The notes beneath the pieces are model-generated. The model saw nothing but the letters and a program-made list of their open reading frames with translations, had not been told where the DNA came from and did not search any database. This document shows positions 26,819 through 36,415 of a stretch of DNA of 64,000 nt, in pieces. The translations under genes were made by a program, and so were the position numbers. The stretch covers positions 41,809 to 105,808 of the forward strand of contig CALUTD010000006.1 in the NCBI GenBank assembly GCA_944323625.1, given 5' to 3'. The stretch comes from Candidatus Gastranaerophilales bacterium (lineage in GTDB: Bacteria > Cyanobacteriota > Vampirovibrionia > Gastranaerophilales > Gastranaerophilaceae). Positions within the stretch are counted from its first letter, which is position 1. Each line of letters opens with the position of its first letter.

Positions 26819-28075
26819 ATGAATGTAAGTAGTATTAACAATATAAACAGGGGACATGCAGCTTTTGGTAAAAATAAAACCGAAGAGAAAAAAGAGCATG
26901 GGAATGATAAGCTTTTAGTTGAAGAACATACAAAACATCCTATAAAAACAGGTTTAAAAATACAAGCAGATAAGTTTTCAAAAGCATTTACAACTTATCC
27001 GAAAAAAGGACTTGAAGGAAGTAAAAATGCTAATTTTTATGAATTTTTAACAATGGGCATGGTACCTTATTTAACCGGTAGTGCTGCAATGATAGGTGTT
27101 TTTAATTTAGCAAGCAAGTTTTTTGATACACCCAGCGCCGTAAGCGCAACAAAAGGGCTTGGCAAACAAATGGGGCTTGGAGTTGTTTTATATGGTATAG
27201 GTAAGACTTTATCCAAAAAACTTATTGAAACCCCTGTTAAATGGAAATACGGTGTGGATGTTAACCTTCCTTATAAAAAGAAAATAAATGAACTACCCGA
27301 AGAACGAAATAAAAATAATTTAGTTTCGTATGAATATCATAAAGCATATGAAAGTGTAGATTTTCCGCGTTGGGATTTGTTCTATGATAATGAACATTAC
27401 GGACCGGAAAGAAATTCATATTACGATATGATTGCCAAAAAATTCGGAATGGAAGATGTCAAATATTCCGACCAACAAGTAAAAGATAAAATAAGAGAAA
27501 AAGTTGTACAAACTAAAGTATTTTCAAGCATAACTTCATTTTTATGGGCTGCAACAGGTGTTGCAATAGCTGCACAAAAACCGTGGCAGAATTTAATAAT
27601 TAATCCTAAAACAAGGGTTAAAAACTTTACCAAGCATGTAAAACAGGTTAAAAACTCCACAAAAGGTGCTCAAAAAGGTGTCCTAGAAAGTGTTAAACAA
27701 ATAGGAAAATATGATTTCTTTGCAAAAGATTTTGTCAAAAAATTTGCGCAAAGCTGTAAAGAGTTATTATATATAGATTCTTCAGCTTTAAAGAGAATAA
27801 AAACGAAATTATCTTCTCCTGAACAAATAAAAACTGTAGAACAAAATTTGATTACAAAAAAACCGAGTGAAAAATTTATAAAAGAATGTAAAAAATTATC
27901 TAATAAAGGCCCAAATGTCGCAAAAATAGCCGGAAGAACACTGGTTGGTTTAGCCGTCGGTGTTACATTATTAGGCAATTTTAAAACTCTTTTTGACTTT
28001 AATAATAATAGGGGGAATAAATCTCAGGGCGCTTCTCCGATATTCGACGAAAATAAAGAAAAGGTAGTGTGTTAG
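26819..28075 (+). CDS. tagged membrane protein, first gene of operon
   Basis: 418 residues, no recognised family. The N-terminus (INRGHAAFGKNKTEE) has the FxK/G-type tag. Hydrophobic stretches occur at about 75-100, 115-130, 235-250 and 375-395. After the second lies ETPVKWKYGVDVNLPYKK, which matches QAPLRARTGVDIHQKY in the next gene, so the two are related. A helical charged region fills the second half. AAGGAAAATGG precedes the ATG at 26819. It is separated by one base from the next gene. Confidence 0.75.
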   Translation: MNVSSINNINRGHAAFGKNKTEEKKEHGNDKLLVEEHTKHPIKTGLKIQADKFSKAFTTYPKKGLEGSKNANFYEFLTMGMVPYLTGSAAMIGVFNLASKFFDTPSAVSATKGLGKQMGLGVVLYGIGKTLSKKLIETPVKWKYGVDVNLPYKKKINELPEERNKNNLVSYEYHKAYESVDFPRWDLFYDNEHYGPERNSYYDMIAKKFGMEDVKYSDQQVKDKIREKVVQTKVFSSITSFLWAATGVAIAAQKPWQNLIINPKTRVKNFTKHVKQVKNSTKGAQKGVLESVKQIGKYDFFAKDFVKKFAQSCKELLYIDSSALKRIKTKLSSPEQIKTVEQNLITKKPSEKFIKECKKLSNKGPNVAKIAGRTLVGLAVGVTLLGNFKTLFDFNNNRGNKSQGASPIFDENKEKVVC

Positions 28076-28076
28076 T

Positions 28077-30644
28077 ATGACGAATATTCTAAATCAAGCT
28101 TTAAATAAACAACCCTCTTTTAATCAACAAAAAAAACCTGCCTTTATTTTAGACAGCGAAGGAAAAATAAAACCAATGGAAGATAAAGGGCGTTTGCTTC
28201 CTTCCAAAATTTTTGATTCTCCTTCAGAATATGCAAAAGATCTTAAAAAAGATATAGTAAATATAAAAAAAGCTGCAAACGGAAAAGCTAATGACCATGA
28301 GCTGGGAAGAATAAATGATGTTGCAATAAAACTAGGTTCATTGGGTATAGCAGGTTACTTATGTGCTAAAAATCCGTTAAAATTAAATAAAGCAATGCAA
28401 TTTGTCGGATTTGGCTCTTTCTTTGCTGCAATGGCATTGTTTCCTAAATTATTTATACAAGCTCCTCTTAGAGCAAGAACCGGTGTAGATATACATCAAA
28501 AATATATTGACTCTCAGAATCGTAAGAAGAAATTATTCCAGGACCCTCAATACGATTTAACAGATTTATATTCAAGGGAAGATTTAGACAGAATAGGTAA
28601 AAAACTAAAAGTTGATGAAAATTTACCCGATAGAGATAACTTTATAAAACAAAGAGCAAAGAAAACAGCTACTCAGGGAAATACACTTTGGATGTTGGCT
28701 GCAGGAAGTTCACCTATTTTTAGCGCGCTAATGTGTAATGTGCTGGAAAAAGGCGTAAACAAAACAATAGAAAAAGGCACAATGACGTATGCTGATTATA
28801 ATTTAACAAAGAAATTCAATCCTTTCACATTCCCTTCAAGATTAGTTGAAAATTTCTCCAAAAAATCAATTGAAAAACTTGTTAAACTTCATGAAAAAGA
28901 AAATCAAACAAAAAATTTGCCAAAGGCTAAGACACCGTTTGAACACTTTATCCAAAAAAATGCAGAACAAAGAATCACACCTGATGTAGCAAAATACATT
29001 TCTAAAATTCTTACCAAAAAAACTACTAATTCGGCTACTATTGAAAAAGAAATTGAAAATGCAATTTTGAGCTCAGGCCAACCCGAAATTCTTACAATGG
29101 GTTTTGTTAAAAATTCATTGAAGGGTCATATAAATGAAGAAATATTTAAAAATCTTTCTCAGGCACAAAAAGATACAATAAATAACTATCTAGCAAAAGG
29201 AGAAATGAAGGGCATTGCGGATATACTCGCAAAAGAATCGTCTGCCAAAAAACCGCAGCAAATGAAGCTTGCAAAACAATTTTTCGAAATACTGAAAACA
29301 GCTAAGAAAAATGAAGATATGACAACTATAAGTAACCTGAAGCAGGCTTTATACAAATTAAATGTAGGTATGATTGATTTTAGAAGGGATAAAAAAATCC
29401 TTGACGGTTATATATCCTCTAGAGTCGGTGAAAAATCGGGAACTTATATTGCAAATCAATGGAACAGATTTACAACTTCCGCATTAAAAGGCTTGAAATT
29501 ATCTTCTAAAGAACTTAAAGCTCTTTCTCGCGGTGATATAAGTGTGTTAGATAAAAAATTAACCGAAATTGCAACTAATGAACAAGCTTATTCAAATATT
29601 GTTAAAGACTTAATGCTTCATATCGATGATTATGAAAAAGTAACAGGAAAACATTTTACAGATACAGTTGCAAATAAATCAAAAGAAATATGTGAAAATT
29701 TAAGTAAAATATTCAGAACTGAAGGTTTCGAGGATGCTGCAAATAAAATCACAAAGAAAACAGTCAATAAAGCAGGTACCCTGGAAAATGAAATAAATGA
29801 AAACGTAAAAACACGCATACTCGGTGCTAAATCATCATTCTACAGATTTATGCAAGCACTCGACATTTATAAACGAGCAAACAATAATAACCAGCTTCAG
29901 AATGAAATATTTAAAATATTAAAACAAGAATCACAAACCATACCGGATGAAGAACTCAAATCTTCTGCTAAAAAATTAGTTGAAGTATGTAAAAAAGCTG
30001 TAATTAATGCAACAACAACAGATCAGGTTGAAAAATTCACAACGTCAGGTTATGAATTGTCAAGAACCGAATATAAAGCTTTAATGAAAGTTTTATATGG
30101 TGAAGATTCATTAAAAACGATAAAAAATGTCATAACTAATAGCAACAAAACATCAGGAATAATTAAACAATTAAAAGAAGTTAAAAACTCAGATGGCAGT
30201 GCAAATACAGTTAAAGAATTTTTTAAGATTATGAAAAATAAAATTAAAGACTTAACCAATATAAGAGCAATTAAAGTAAAAAATCACACTATTAATCTTA
30301 ATGAATCAAGCAGAATATTAAGCAATTGTGATGCTTACAAAAAAGAAGCGAATCAAAAACTTGCAAACTGGGCCGGCGGTATAACAACCGAACTACAGCA
30401 CAGGGTAGTTAACGATAAAACATTCAGTGCAAACGCAGTAGAAAGAAATGCATTAACCGGTAAACCGTTAAAAGATATGATACAAGAGGCTGCAAAACAA
30501 TCATATAACTCTAAAACCTGGTTAAAAATTTGGGGCGGTGCATTTGCAGCTATAGCAGGTATAACATTAATTGCCGGCTTGTTCATAGGTCGCAAGGGCG
30601 AAACAGAAAAAGAAATAGAGGCGCAAAGTAAGAAAAATGGTTAA
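28077..30644 (+). CDS. large helical membrane protein, paralogue of upstream gene
   Basis: 855 residues, no recognised family. Two hydrophobic segments near 75-120 are followed by QAPLRARTGVDIHQKY, shared with the upstream protein. Most of the rest (about 200-820) is charged and helical. A C-terminal membrane segment, WLKIWGGAFAAIAGITLIAGLFIG (about 815-838), ends the protein with a short basic tail. Overall this is an anchored rod-like protein. It overlaps the next gene by eight bases, so all four genes from 26819 to 32736 are probably one transcript. Confidence 0.75.
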   Translation: MTNILNQALNKQPSFNQQKKPAFILDSEGKIKPMEDKGRLLPSKIFDSPSEYAKDLKKDIVNIKKAANGKANDHELGRINDVAIKLGSLGIAGYLCAKNPLKLNKAMQFVGFGSFFAAMALFPKLFIQAPLRARTGVDIHQKYIDSQNRKKKLFQDPQYDLTDLYSREDLDRIGKKLKVDENLPDRDNFIKQRAKKTATQGNTLWMLAAGSSPIFSALMCNVLEKGVNKTIEKGTMTYADYNLTKKFNPFTFPSRLVENFSKKSIEKLVKLHEKENQTKNLPKAKTPFEHFIQKNAEQRITPDVAKYISKILTKKTTNSATIEKEIENAILSSGQPEILTMGFVKNSLKGHINEEIFKNLSQAQKDTINNYLAKGEMKGIADILAKESSAKKPQQMKLAKQFFEILKTAKKNEDMTTISNLKQALYKLNVGMIDFRRDKKILDGYISSRVGEKSGTYIANQWNRFTTSALKGLKLSSKELKALSRGDISVLDKKLTEIATNEQAYSNIVKDLMLHIDDYEKVTGKHFTDTVANKSKEICENLSKIFRTEGFEDAANKITKKTVNKAGTLENEINENVKTRILGAKSSFYRFMQALDIYKRANNNNQLQNEIFKILKQESQTIPDEELKSSAKKLVEVCKKAVINATTTDQVEKFTTSGYELSRTEYKALMKVLYGEDSLKTIKNVITNSNKTSGIIKQLKEVKNSDGSANTVKEFFKIMKNKIKDLTNIRAIKVKNHTINLNESSRILSNCDAYKKEANQKLANWAGGITTELQHRVVNDKTFSANAVERNALTGKPLKDMIQEAAKQSYNSKTWLKIWGGAFAAIAGITLIAGLFIGRKGETEKEIEAQSKKNG

Positions 30645-32400
30645 TTTTATTGAAAAATACACTAATATTCCATTAACACAAATTAATAAACCGGTGCAAA
30701 ATAATAGCACTGTAGCATATTCCATGCCTGTTCAAAATACACCCGTACAACAGAGCGGGAATAACGTCCTTGAAAAGTTTTTACAAAACCAAGGATTAAT
30801 AGCCGCACCTCAAGTAAAGCCTGTAGATACAAAACCCGTCCAAACATCGGGATATAAAAATGATTTAAGAACAAAGTTCAAAAATAATGATGCAAAAATT
30901 ATGGGTATAATTATAAGAAATTTTGGTGCCGAAGATAATACGGGCAACCAACTTTTAAGAGAAGGTGACGTCCGCGGAAACTTTAACAATGCCGTAAAAA
31001 GACTTGATGAACTAAAAAATCTCGGAATAAATACATTACATGTTCTTCCCGTAAATCCTCCGGGGAAACAAAATGCAATGGGTACAGCAGGTTCTGTATA
31101 TGCACCTAAAAACTTTCTTGAAATTGATCCGGCACTGGATGATAAAAATGACCCGAGAACTGTAGAAGAAGAATTCAAAGGCTTTATAGACGAATGTCAT
31201 AAGCGAGGCATTAGTGTTATGTTAGACTTACCGAGCTGTGCTTCTTATGATTTGTTTAAAGAAAGACCTGAATTAATGGCATTTGAGAAAGACGGTACTC
31301 CGAAAACTCCCGGCGGATGGGATGATATAAGAATGTTTTCTCCATTTAAAGATGAAACAAAACGTGAGTTAAATCCTGAGTTATACCAAATGCACAAAGA
31401 TTTTGTGGATATGTGTATAAGATTAGGTGTTGATGGTATCAGAGCCGATGTATCAAGAACAAAACCAACCGAATTTTGGGATATGTTAATAAATTATTCT
31501 CATGAAAAAGACCCTGAATTTGCGTGGTTAGCAGAAAGCTATACTTATGAAGATGCATCGCCGCAACTGAATATGAATTATGACAGACCTCAAGATGCTT
31601 TAAGAGCAGGATTTGATAGTTATTACGGTCAGTATCATATATTTCATGAATGGACAAAAGCACAACAATTAATGGATTATGTAAAAGAAAATCTTAACAT
31701 GTCTCAAGAACTTGAGCCGGGAAAATCATTAATAGGTTCATTCGGTACGCATGATGATGTTTCAATAATGAATCATGGCGGAGTAACTTATACTAACCTT
31801 GTTTCAGGACTTCAAGCAACACTACCCATGTTAAATCCGTATTATTTTGACGGATATCAATCCGGTGATTATTATATGTATGACTTTGAAGGCGAACAAG
31901 ACAGTGAAACCGATACTGATTCAAATGAATGTACCGTTCATAGAAGCAAGCCCGATATATTTAATTTCTCAAGACCTTTAATAGGTGATCATCCCGAAAT
32001 TGGTGACTTTATGAAAAATACTCTTGAGGTAAGAAATGATGAAAAGTATCATGATATATTGACAAAAGGCTCATTTATTCCATTGGCAACAAACAATAAA
32101 GACGATAAAATCATAACATTTGCAAGACATTTAAATGGCAGAACTCTTTTAGTTGTTGCAAACCGTGATGTAAATTCCAGACAATCGGGAGTTATTGAAG
32201 TTCCGGGGTTAAAGTCAGATCAAAAACTAACAAATTTATTTAATACCTGCGGAGAAAGTTCAACCCTTCAATGTGATGATAATATGTTAACCGTTGATTT
32301 AGGACCTGGAAGAGTTCATTTGTTTGAAATAGATGATCCTTATATTGAAAGCTATGGACTTGAAGTTTATAAACAAAAACAGAAAAGGAAAGCAGCATAA
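30637..32400 (+). CDS. GH13 alpha-amylase family enzyme
   Basis: 587 residues. A Gln/Pro/Val-rich N-terminus of about 80 residues precedes a TIM barrel. The GH13 catalytic triad is present: Asp271 in GVDGIRADVSR (nucleophile), Glu300 in LAESY (acid/base) and Asp373 in GTHDDVS. VMLDLPSC replaces the usual region I DxVxNH. The C-terminal domain (about 480-570) is beta-rich. GH13 enzymes hydrolyse or transfer alpha-glucosides. There is no signal peptide, so it acts on intracellular glucan or reaches the envelope some other way. Its place in an operon of lineage-specific membrane proteins is unusual. Confidence 0.88.
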   Translation: MVNFIEKYTNIPLTQINKPVQNNSTVAYSMPVQNTPVQQSGNNVLEKFLQNQGLIAAPQVKPVDTKPVQTSGYKNDLRTKFKNNDAKIMGIIIRNFGAEDNTGNQLLREGDVRGNFNNAVKRLDELKNLGINTLHVLPVNPPGKQNAMGTAGSVYAPKNFLEIDPALDDKNDPRTVEEEFKGFIDECHKRGISVMLDLPSCASYDLFKERPELMAFEKDGTPKTPGGWDDIRMFSPFKDETKRELNPELYQMHKDFVDMCIRLGVDGIRADVSRTKPTEFWDMLINYSHEKDPEFAWLAESYTYEDASPQLNMNYDRPQDALRAGFDSYYGQYHIFHEWTKAQQLMDYVKENLNMSQELEPGKSLIGSFGTHDDVSIMNHGGVTYTNLVSGLQATLPMLNPYYFDGYQSGDYYMYDFEGEQDSETDTDSNECTVHRSKPDIFNFSRPLIGDHPEIGDFMKNTLEVRNDEKYHDILTKGSFIPLATNNKDDKIITFARHLNGRTLLVVANRDVNSRQSGVIEVPGLKSDQKLTNLFNTCGESSTLQCDDNMLTVDLGPGRVHLFEIDDPYIESYGLEVYKQKQKRKAA

Positions 32401-32736
32401 ATGCAAATAACATTAAATCCAAATATAAATTATGCTTCTTTTGAAGGAAGAAAAAGGAAAAAGGTGGATACCGGTGAATTCGGTTATCTTATTAAGAAAG
32501 ATGACGTAGTCGAAAAGAAAATAAAGAAAACTGTTTCAGAACTAACATATATTATGATTGGATTTAGTATTATTTATTTTGCAGCAAAAAGGACTTTCAA
32601 ATATAATAAATTAATGCCAAAAACACATAATTTAAGAAATTTTGTAAAAGAAAACATGAAAAAAAATGTATCTACTTCGCAACAAGCAAAAGGAAATGTA
32701 ACAACAAAAGTTAAAGAGGTTGCTCGCAAAGCATAA
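32401..32736 (+). CDS. small tagged membrane protein, last gene of operon
   Basis: 111 residues. The N-terminus, MQITLNPNINYASFEGRKRK, carries the SFEG form of the tag. One membrane segment (LTYIMIGFSIIYFAA, about 46-62) is followed by a basic C-terminal half. The ATG directly follows the stop of the GH13 gene. Its end overlaps the convergent deoC gene by 26 bases. No family is recognised. Confidence 0.7.
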   Translation: MQITLNPNINYASFEGRKRKKVDTGEFGYLIKKDDVVEKKIKKTVSELTYIMIGFSIIYFAAKRTFKYNKLMPKTHNLRNFVKENMKKNVSTSQQAKGNVTTKVKEVARKA

Positions 32737-33370
32737 CTCCCGAGCTTGTACCAAGTCTTTCTGCACCTGCATTAATAAGTTCTATGGCTTTCTCTCTTGT
32801 TTTTATACCACCTGAGGCTTTAATTTTAACATTTGTTCCAATTAAAATTTCATGCATTAATTTTATGTCTTCAACTTTAGCACCAACTCCATTTTTAACA
32901 AACCCGGTTGAGGTCTTTGCAAAATCAGCTCCTGAAAAAGCTATAATTTCACATGCTTTTTTTATTTCATCTTTTGTTAATAAGTCTGTTTCTATTATTA
33001 CTTTTAAGATTTTATCATTGCAGGCATGTTTTACTTTTTCAATATCAAGTTGAGTAAAAGTATAATCCTTATCTTTTAAAGACTGCACATTCATAACCAT
33101 ATCAATTTCATCAGCACCTATTTCAATTGCTCTTTGAGCTTCAAAAGCTTTTACTTCCGATAAACAAGCACCCAAAGGAAATCCTACTACAGTAACAATT
33201 TTAATAGGAGTGTTTTTTAGACTGTTTTTTGCGAGCATAATATTCGAGCTGTTTATACAAACACCTTTAAAATTATACTGTTTTGCATCTTCAAAGAGTT
33301 TTAAAAGCTCTGTTTTTGTAGCATCTTGTTTTAAAAGAGTATGTTCTATATATTGATTTAAATTCATCAT
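32711..33370 (-). CDS. deoC: deoxyribose-phosphate aldolase
   Basis: 219 residues. The enzyme cleaves 2-deoxyribose 5-phosphate to glyceraldehyde 3-phosphate and acetaldehyde. Family blocks are IEHTLLKQDATK at the N-terminus, VVGFPLGA, KVIIETDLLT (the Lys region), FAKTSTGF with the Schiff-base Lys, and VKIKASGGIKT. The start overlaps the recO stop (ATGA), so translation is probably coupled. A second ATG follows immediately at 33367. Confidence 0.96.
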   Translation of the reverse strand: MMNLNQYIEHTLLKQDATKTELLKLFEDAKQYNFKGVCINSSNIMLAKNSLKNTPIKIVTVVGFPLGACLSEVKAFEAQRAIEIGADEIDMVMNVQSLKDKDYTFTQLDIEKVKHACNDKILKVIIETDLLTKDEIKKACEIIAFSGADFAKTSTGFVKNGVGAKVEDIKLMHEILIGTNVKIKASGGIKTREKAIELINAGAERLGTSSGVMLCEQPL

Positions 33371-34131
33371 CTTATACTTTCCAGCATTTGCAGCGTTTTA
33401 AACCTTTTAGGCGAGTAATATTCTATATAATTTTTTAAAAGATTAATACAAATATCACAAATTTTTTCTGTTGCCAGTTCGTCATATCTTGTATTTAAAT
33501 TAAAATCCTCAATTAAAAGCGTATATAAAAATTCCAATATTTTTTGAGGTATTTTTATTTTTTTATTAATATCTTGAGCACAAGTTTTGCAGAGAATACC
33601 GCCATGCTCTACGGCAAAATAAATTTCGCTTGTACATGGCTTTTTAAGACATTTTACACAGTTATTCAATTCAATAGAATAGCCAGTTATATCCATAATT
33701 TTCAATTGAAACCTTAACACACAAAGCATTGCCTGTTTTTTTGTTTTTGCTTCTGACATTCTTTCCAAAAAAGAATAAAACAGATTATATATTTCTTCAC
33801 TGTTAGGGTCATTTTCCGTTCCGAAATTACTTACTATTTCACAGCAATACATTGAATAAAATAATTTATTCATATCAGAGCGAAGATTCAAAAAAGTATT
33901 TAAAGCCTCTGCCTGGCAAATTGTATCAAGATTCCTACCTTTATTAAGCAGCATTTTGTTGGCGACCAAAAGTTCCATCCTGCCGCCAAGTTTGCTTTTT
34001 GTTTTTTTTATTCCTTTTGCAACTCCCTTAATTAGTCCTTTTTCTTTTGAATACATAACAATAATTTTATCAGATTCACTGATATTATATGATTTAAGGT
34101 TAATTGTATTTGTAATAAATTGTTCTTTCAT
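33367..34131 (-). CDS. recO: DNA repair protein RecO
   Basis: 254 residues. An N-terminal OB fold (LKSYNISESDKIIVMYSKEKGLIKGVAKG) precedes a helical domain with the RecO zinc motif CVKCLKKPC...CKTC. RecO works with RecR in loading RecA at single-stranded gaps; recR is also in this window at 53925. It is upstream of and overlaps deoC. Confidence 0.93.
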   Translation of the reverse strand: MKEQFITNTINLKSYNISESDKIIVMYSKEKGLIKGVAKGIKKTKSKLGGRMELLVANKMLLNKGRNLDTICQAEALNTFLNLRSDMNKLFYSMYCCEIVSNFGTENDPNSEEIYNLFYSFLERMSEAKTKKQAMLCVLRFQLKIMDITGYSIELNNCVKCLKKPCTSEIYFAVEHGGILCKTCAQDINKKIKIPQKILEFLYTLLIEDFNLNTRYDELATEKICDICINLLKNYIEYYSPKRFKTLQMLESIR

Positions 34132-34210
34132 AGTTATTTATATTTTTGTTAATTGCTAAAATTTGTAAAAAAACGTAAATAGGTAAACCGACTCTAAAAT
34201 CTTATAAGTT

Positions 34211-35305
34211 TTAGAATTCCATTTTACCGCTGCCTGAATAAACTCCTCTTATATACTGCATAAGTTCATTTCTGTTATCGCTGTGTTCAATGGCGGTTTC
34301 TTTTGATATATAACCTTGTTTATACAGATTATATAAAGACATATTAAATGTAATCATGTCATTATAAGAACCTTTTTGTACTAATTTATAGATTTCTTCA
34401 AGTTCATCTTTCAGTATAAAATCTTTAATTGTAGGAGTTGTGAATAGAATTTCGAAAGTTGGGATTCTGCTTCTGTCATCTGCTTTTGGAAGAAGTTTTT
34501 GAGATATAGAGCCTCTAAATACTTCAGCGAACTGACTTCTCATAACTTCACGTTCCGAAGGCGGGAAGAAGCTCAAGACACGATTAATAGTTTGAATAGC
34601 ATTAAAAGTATGGAGTGTTGCGAAAACAAGGTGGCCTGTTTCAGCGGCATGAAGGGCACTTCTGACTGTTTCCATATCTCTGATTTCACCGATTAATATA
34701 ACATCAGGGTCCTGTCTTAGTGCAAATTTTAAACCATCTATATAATTTGTTGTATCAATTCCTATCTGCCTTTGAGTAAATATTGACTTTGCACTTGTAT
34801 AAACATATTCAATCGGATCTTCTATTGTAACAATATGCTTATTTTTTGTTTTATTAATATGTTGAATAAGAGAAGCAATTGTAGTTGATTTACCTGAACC
34901 GGCAACACCGGTAACAAGTACAATTCCATTATCGAAATTTGCAAAGTTTTCAATACATTTTGGAAGGTTAAGCTGGTCAAAAGTCGGTATTTCATAAGGA
35001 ACCAAACGAACAGTCATTGAGTGATATCCGAAAGACATTGCAAGATTGACCCTAAAGCGTGAAACCCCTTTTATTTCATAAGGAAAATCAGAATCATAAT
35101 AGCTATAGATTTTATCCCTCAAAGAGAGAGGAACCATTTTTTCAATAGCTCTCATCATATCATCTTCCGTTACAGGAGGAAGTTTAGATTTCAGTATTCT
35201 TCCGTTAATACGAAACGAAGGAACTTCTCCAACCATAAAATGTAAATCCGATGCACCTAATTCATGTGCTTTTTTTAGTATTGAATCAATTGTATAATCA
35301 CTCAT
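34211..35305 (-). CDS. pilT: twitching-motility ATPase PilT
   Basis: 364 residues. This hexameric ATPase drives type IV pilus retraction. An N-terminal PAS-like domain (IDSILKKAHELGASDLHF) leads to GVAGSGKSTTIASLI (Walker A), the Asp box IVTIEDPIEYV, LIGEIRDMETVRSALHAAET (Walker B and His box) and GHLVFATLHT. GAGG lies eight bases before the ATG. No pilB or pilin is adjacent; the nearest platform gene is at 46628 and pseudopilins are at 16.8, 42.9 and 43.8 kb. Confidence 0.93.
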   Translation of the reverse strand: MSDYTIDSILKKAHELGASDLHFMVGEVPSFRINGRILKSKLPPVTEDDMMRAIEKMVPLSLRDKIYSYYDSDFPYEIKGVSRFRVNLAMSFGYHSMTVRLVPYEIPTFDQLNLPKCIENFANFDNGIVLVTGVAGSGKSTTIASLIQHINKTKNKHIVTIEDPIEYVYTSAKSIFTQRQIGIDTTNYIDGLKFALRQDPDVILIGEIRDMETVRSALHAAETGHLVFATLHTFNAIQTINRVLSFFPPSEREVMRSQFAEVFRGSISQKLLPKADDRSRIPTFEILFTTPTIKDFILKDELEEIYKLVQKGSYNDMITFNMSLYNLYKQGYISKETAIEHSDNRNELMQYIRGVYSGSGKMEF

Positions 35306-35330
35306 ATTGCTAACCTCTTAAAAATTATCT

Positions 35331-35970
35331 AATCTAGTGTCGCCCACATTTTTCACCGTGTGTGTCTTGAATTTTCTTCTTGAAATTTGCTGTCTCTCGC
35401 CCGAGTCGCTCATTCGGCTTACGCCTCCAATTCGCTTACGGGCTCACATACTCGGGTTTGCTACGCTTCACCCTTGCGCAAATTTCGCTTTACGCTCCAA
35501 GCGTATCGCCTCTGAGGCTTTGCCTCTGCCGGCTCTTGCTTGTCGCTTACCGGGCTGCGCCCGTCCGAAAATTCGCTCATCCACGCCGAAAAATTGGGGC
35601 TCACCTTTTGAAGCGTCCTCACCTAGCAGCTACGCTGCGTCGGATACAAGCTCACAAGCATCGCCTTTGGCTCTGCTGTTCGTTTTGTAACAAAAAGTTA
35701 CTCACACCCTTCGGGCATCTTGGATTTTTCTGTCTTTCGGGCAAGTCGTTCATTACGCTATCGCTGTCATTCACTATTGCCCTCATATACTCGGGCTTTC
35801 GCCCTTTCGAAAAATCCGCTTCTTGGATTTCCCTCTCGGCTCAATCTTGTATCTCCGCTTTCAGAAACCTTTCGGTTTCTTGCGCTTCGAACGATTTTCG
35901 CCTCTTCGGCGTTCCGCTTCGCTTCAGCCTACGGGAAATCCGCTATCGTAACTTTTTGCTCGGACAATAT
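35331..35970. repeat. mosaic hairpin repeat, copy B with inserted modules
   Basis: 640 bases with the same two ends as copy A. Three modules are added. One at 35382-35486 is closed by the 9-base pair GAAATTTGC/GCAAATTTC. One at 35722-35817 is closed by GGATTTTTC/GAAAAATCC. One at 35825-35941 is closed by GGATTTCCC/GGGAAATCC. The shared module with GAATTTTC (35369) and GAAAATTC (35577) is split by the first of them. A remnant of the right end lies inverted at 36345-36364. Confidence 0.85.
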
Positions 35971-36071
35971 ATACTAATAAGTATATTACTTTTTAGGCTT
36001 AATGAAAACATATTTACAATTGATTTCAAAAAAATATTTTAAAAAAACTTAATAAAAATAATTCAACAGGG

Positions 36072-36099
36072 TTGACAAGATTTTAATATGTGTCATAAT
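36072..36099 (+). promoter_or_regulatory. sigma-70-type promoter for a small RNA
   Basis: TTGACA at 36072-36077 and CATAAT at 36094-36099 are separated by 16 bases. This is the best promoter match in the window, and no start codon with a ribosome site follows within 130 bases. Confidence 0.65.
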
Positions 36100-36105
36100 G
36101 GTAAT

Positions 36106-36237
36106 GTAAGATTTAAGTGTAATTAAAACACTAAATGAAACATTACAACCCCGCACACATATAAACTCCTAAATAATAAACACAAAAGAGACCATTAGGA
36201 TGCAGAAATAGACCACTTTATAAGTGGCTTTTTTTTG
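36106..36237 (+). ncRNA. candidate small RNA, about 130 nt
   Basis: It is framed by the promoter at 36072 and by a terminator: CCACTT and AAGTGG at 36213-36227, then CTTTTTTTT. Inside, ATTTAAGTGT and ACACTAAAT can pair with one bulged base, and TCCTAA (36167) can pair with TTAGGA (36195). No coding frame fits. It does not resemble tmRNA, SRP RNA or RNase P as I know them; a 6S-like RNA is not excluded, but the two ends do not pair. It ends about 180 bases before tilS. Confidence 0.55.
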
Positions 36238-36415
36238 TCTAAAAATTCAAAAAAAGATTATATTGAGTATAACATATAAAAAAATAAACAATAATTTATC
36301 AATATAAGTGTAAAAATTACAATTAAACCAAACCGATGAATTATGTCCGAGTAAAAAGTTATGACAGCATTAAAAAAAATAAAATTATAAGCAACAAATA
36401 TGTTATAATAATAGA

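Noticed and set aside
35306..35970. Integron attC-like array
   Set aside because: Variable self-complementary arms recall attC sites, but the conserved GTTRRRY/RYYYAAC ends, an integrase and cassette genes are all missing.
35337..36042. Plus-strand frames of up to 220 residues in copy B
   Set aside because: They run through alternating modules and hairpins; frames are not kept between copies.
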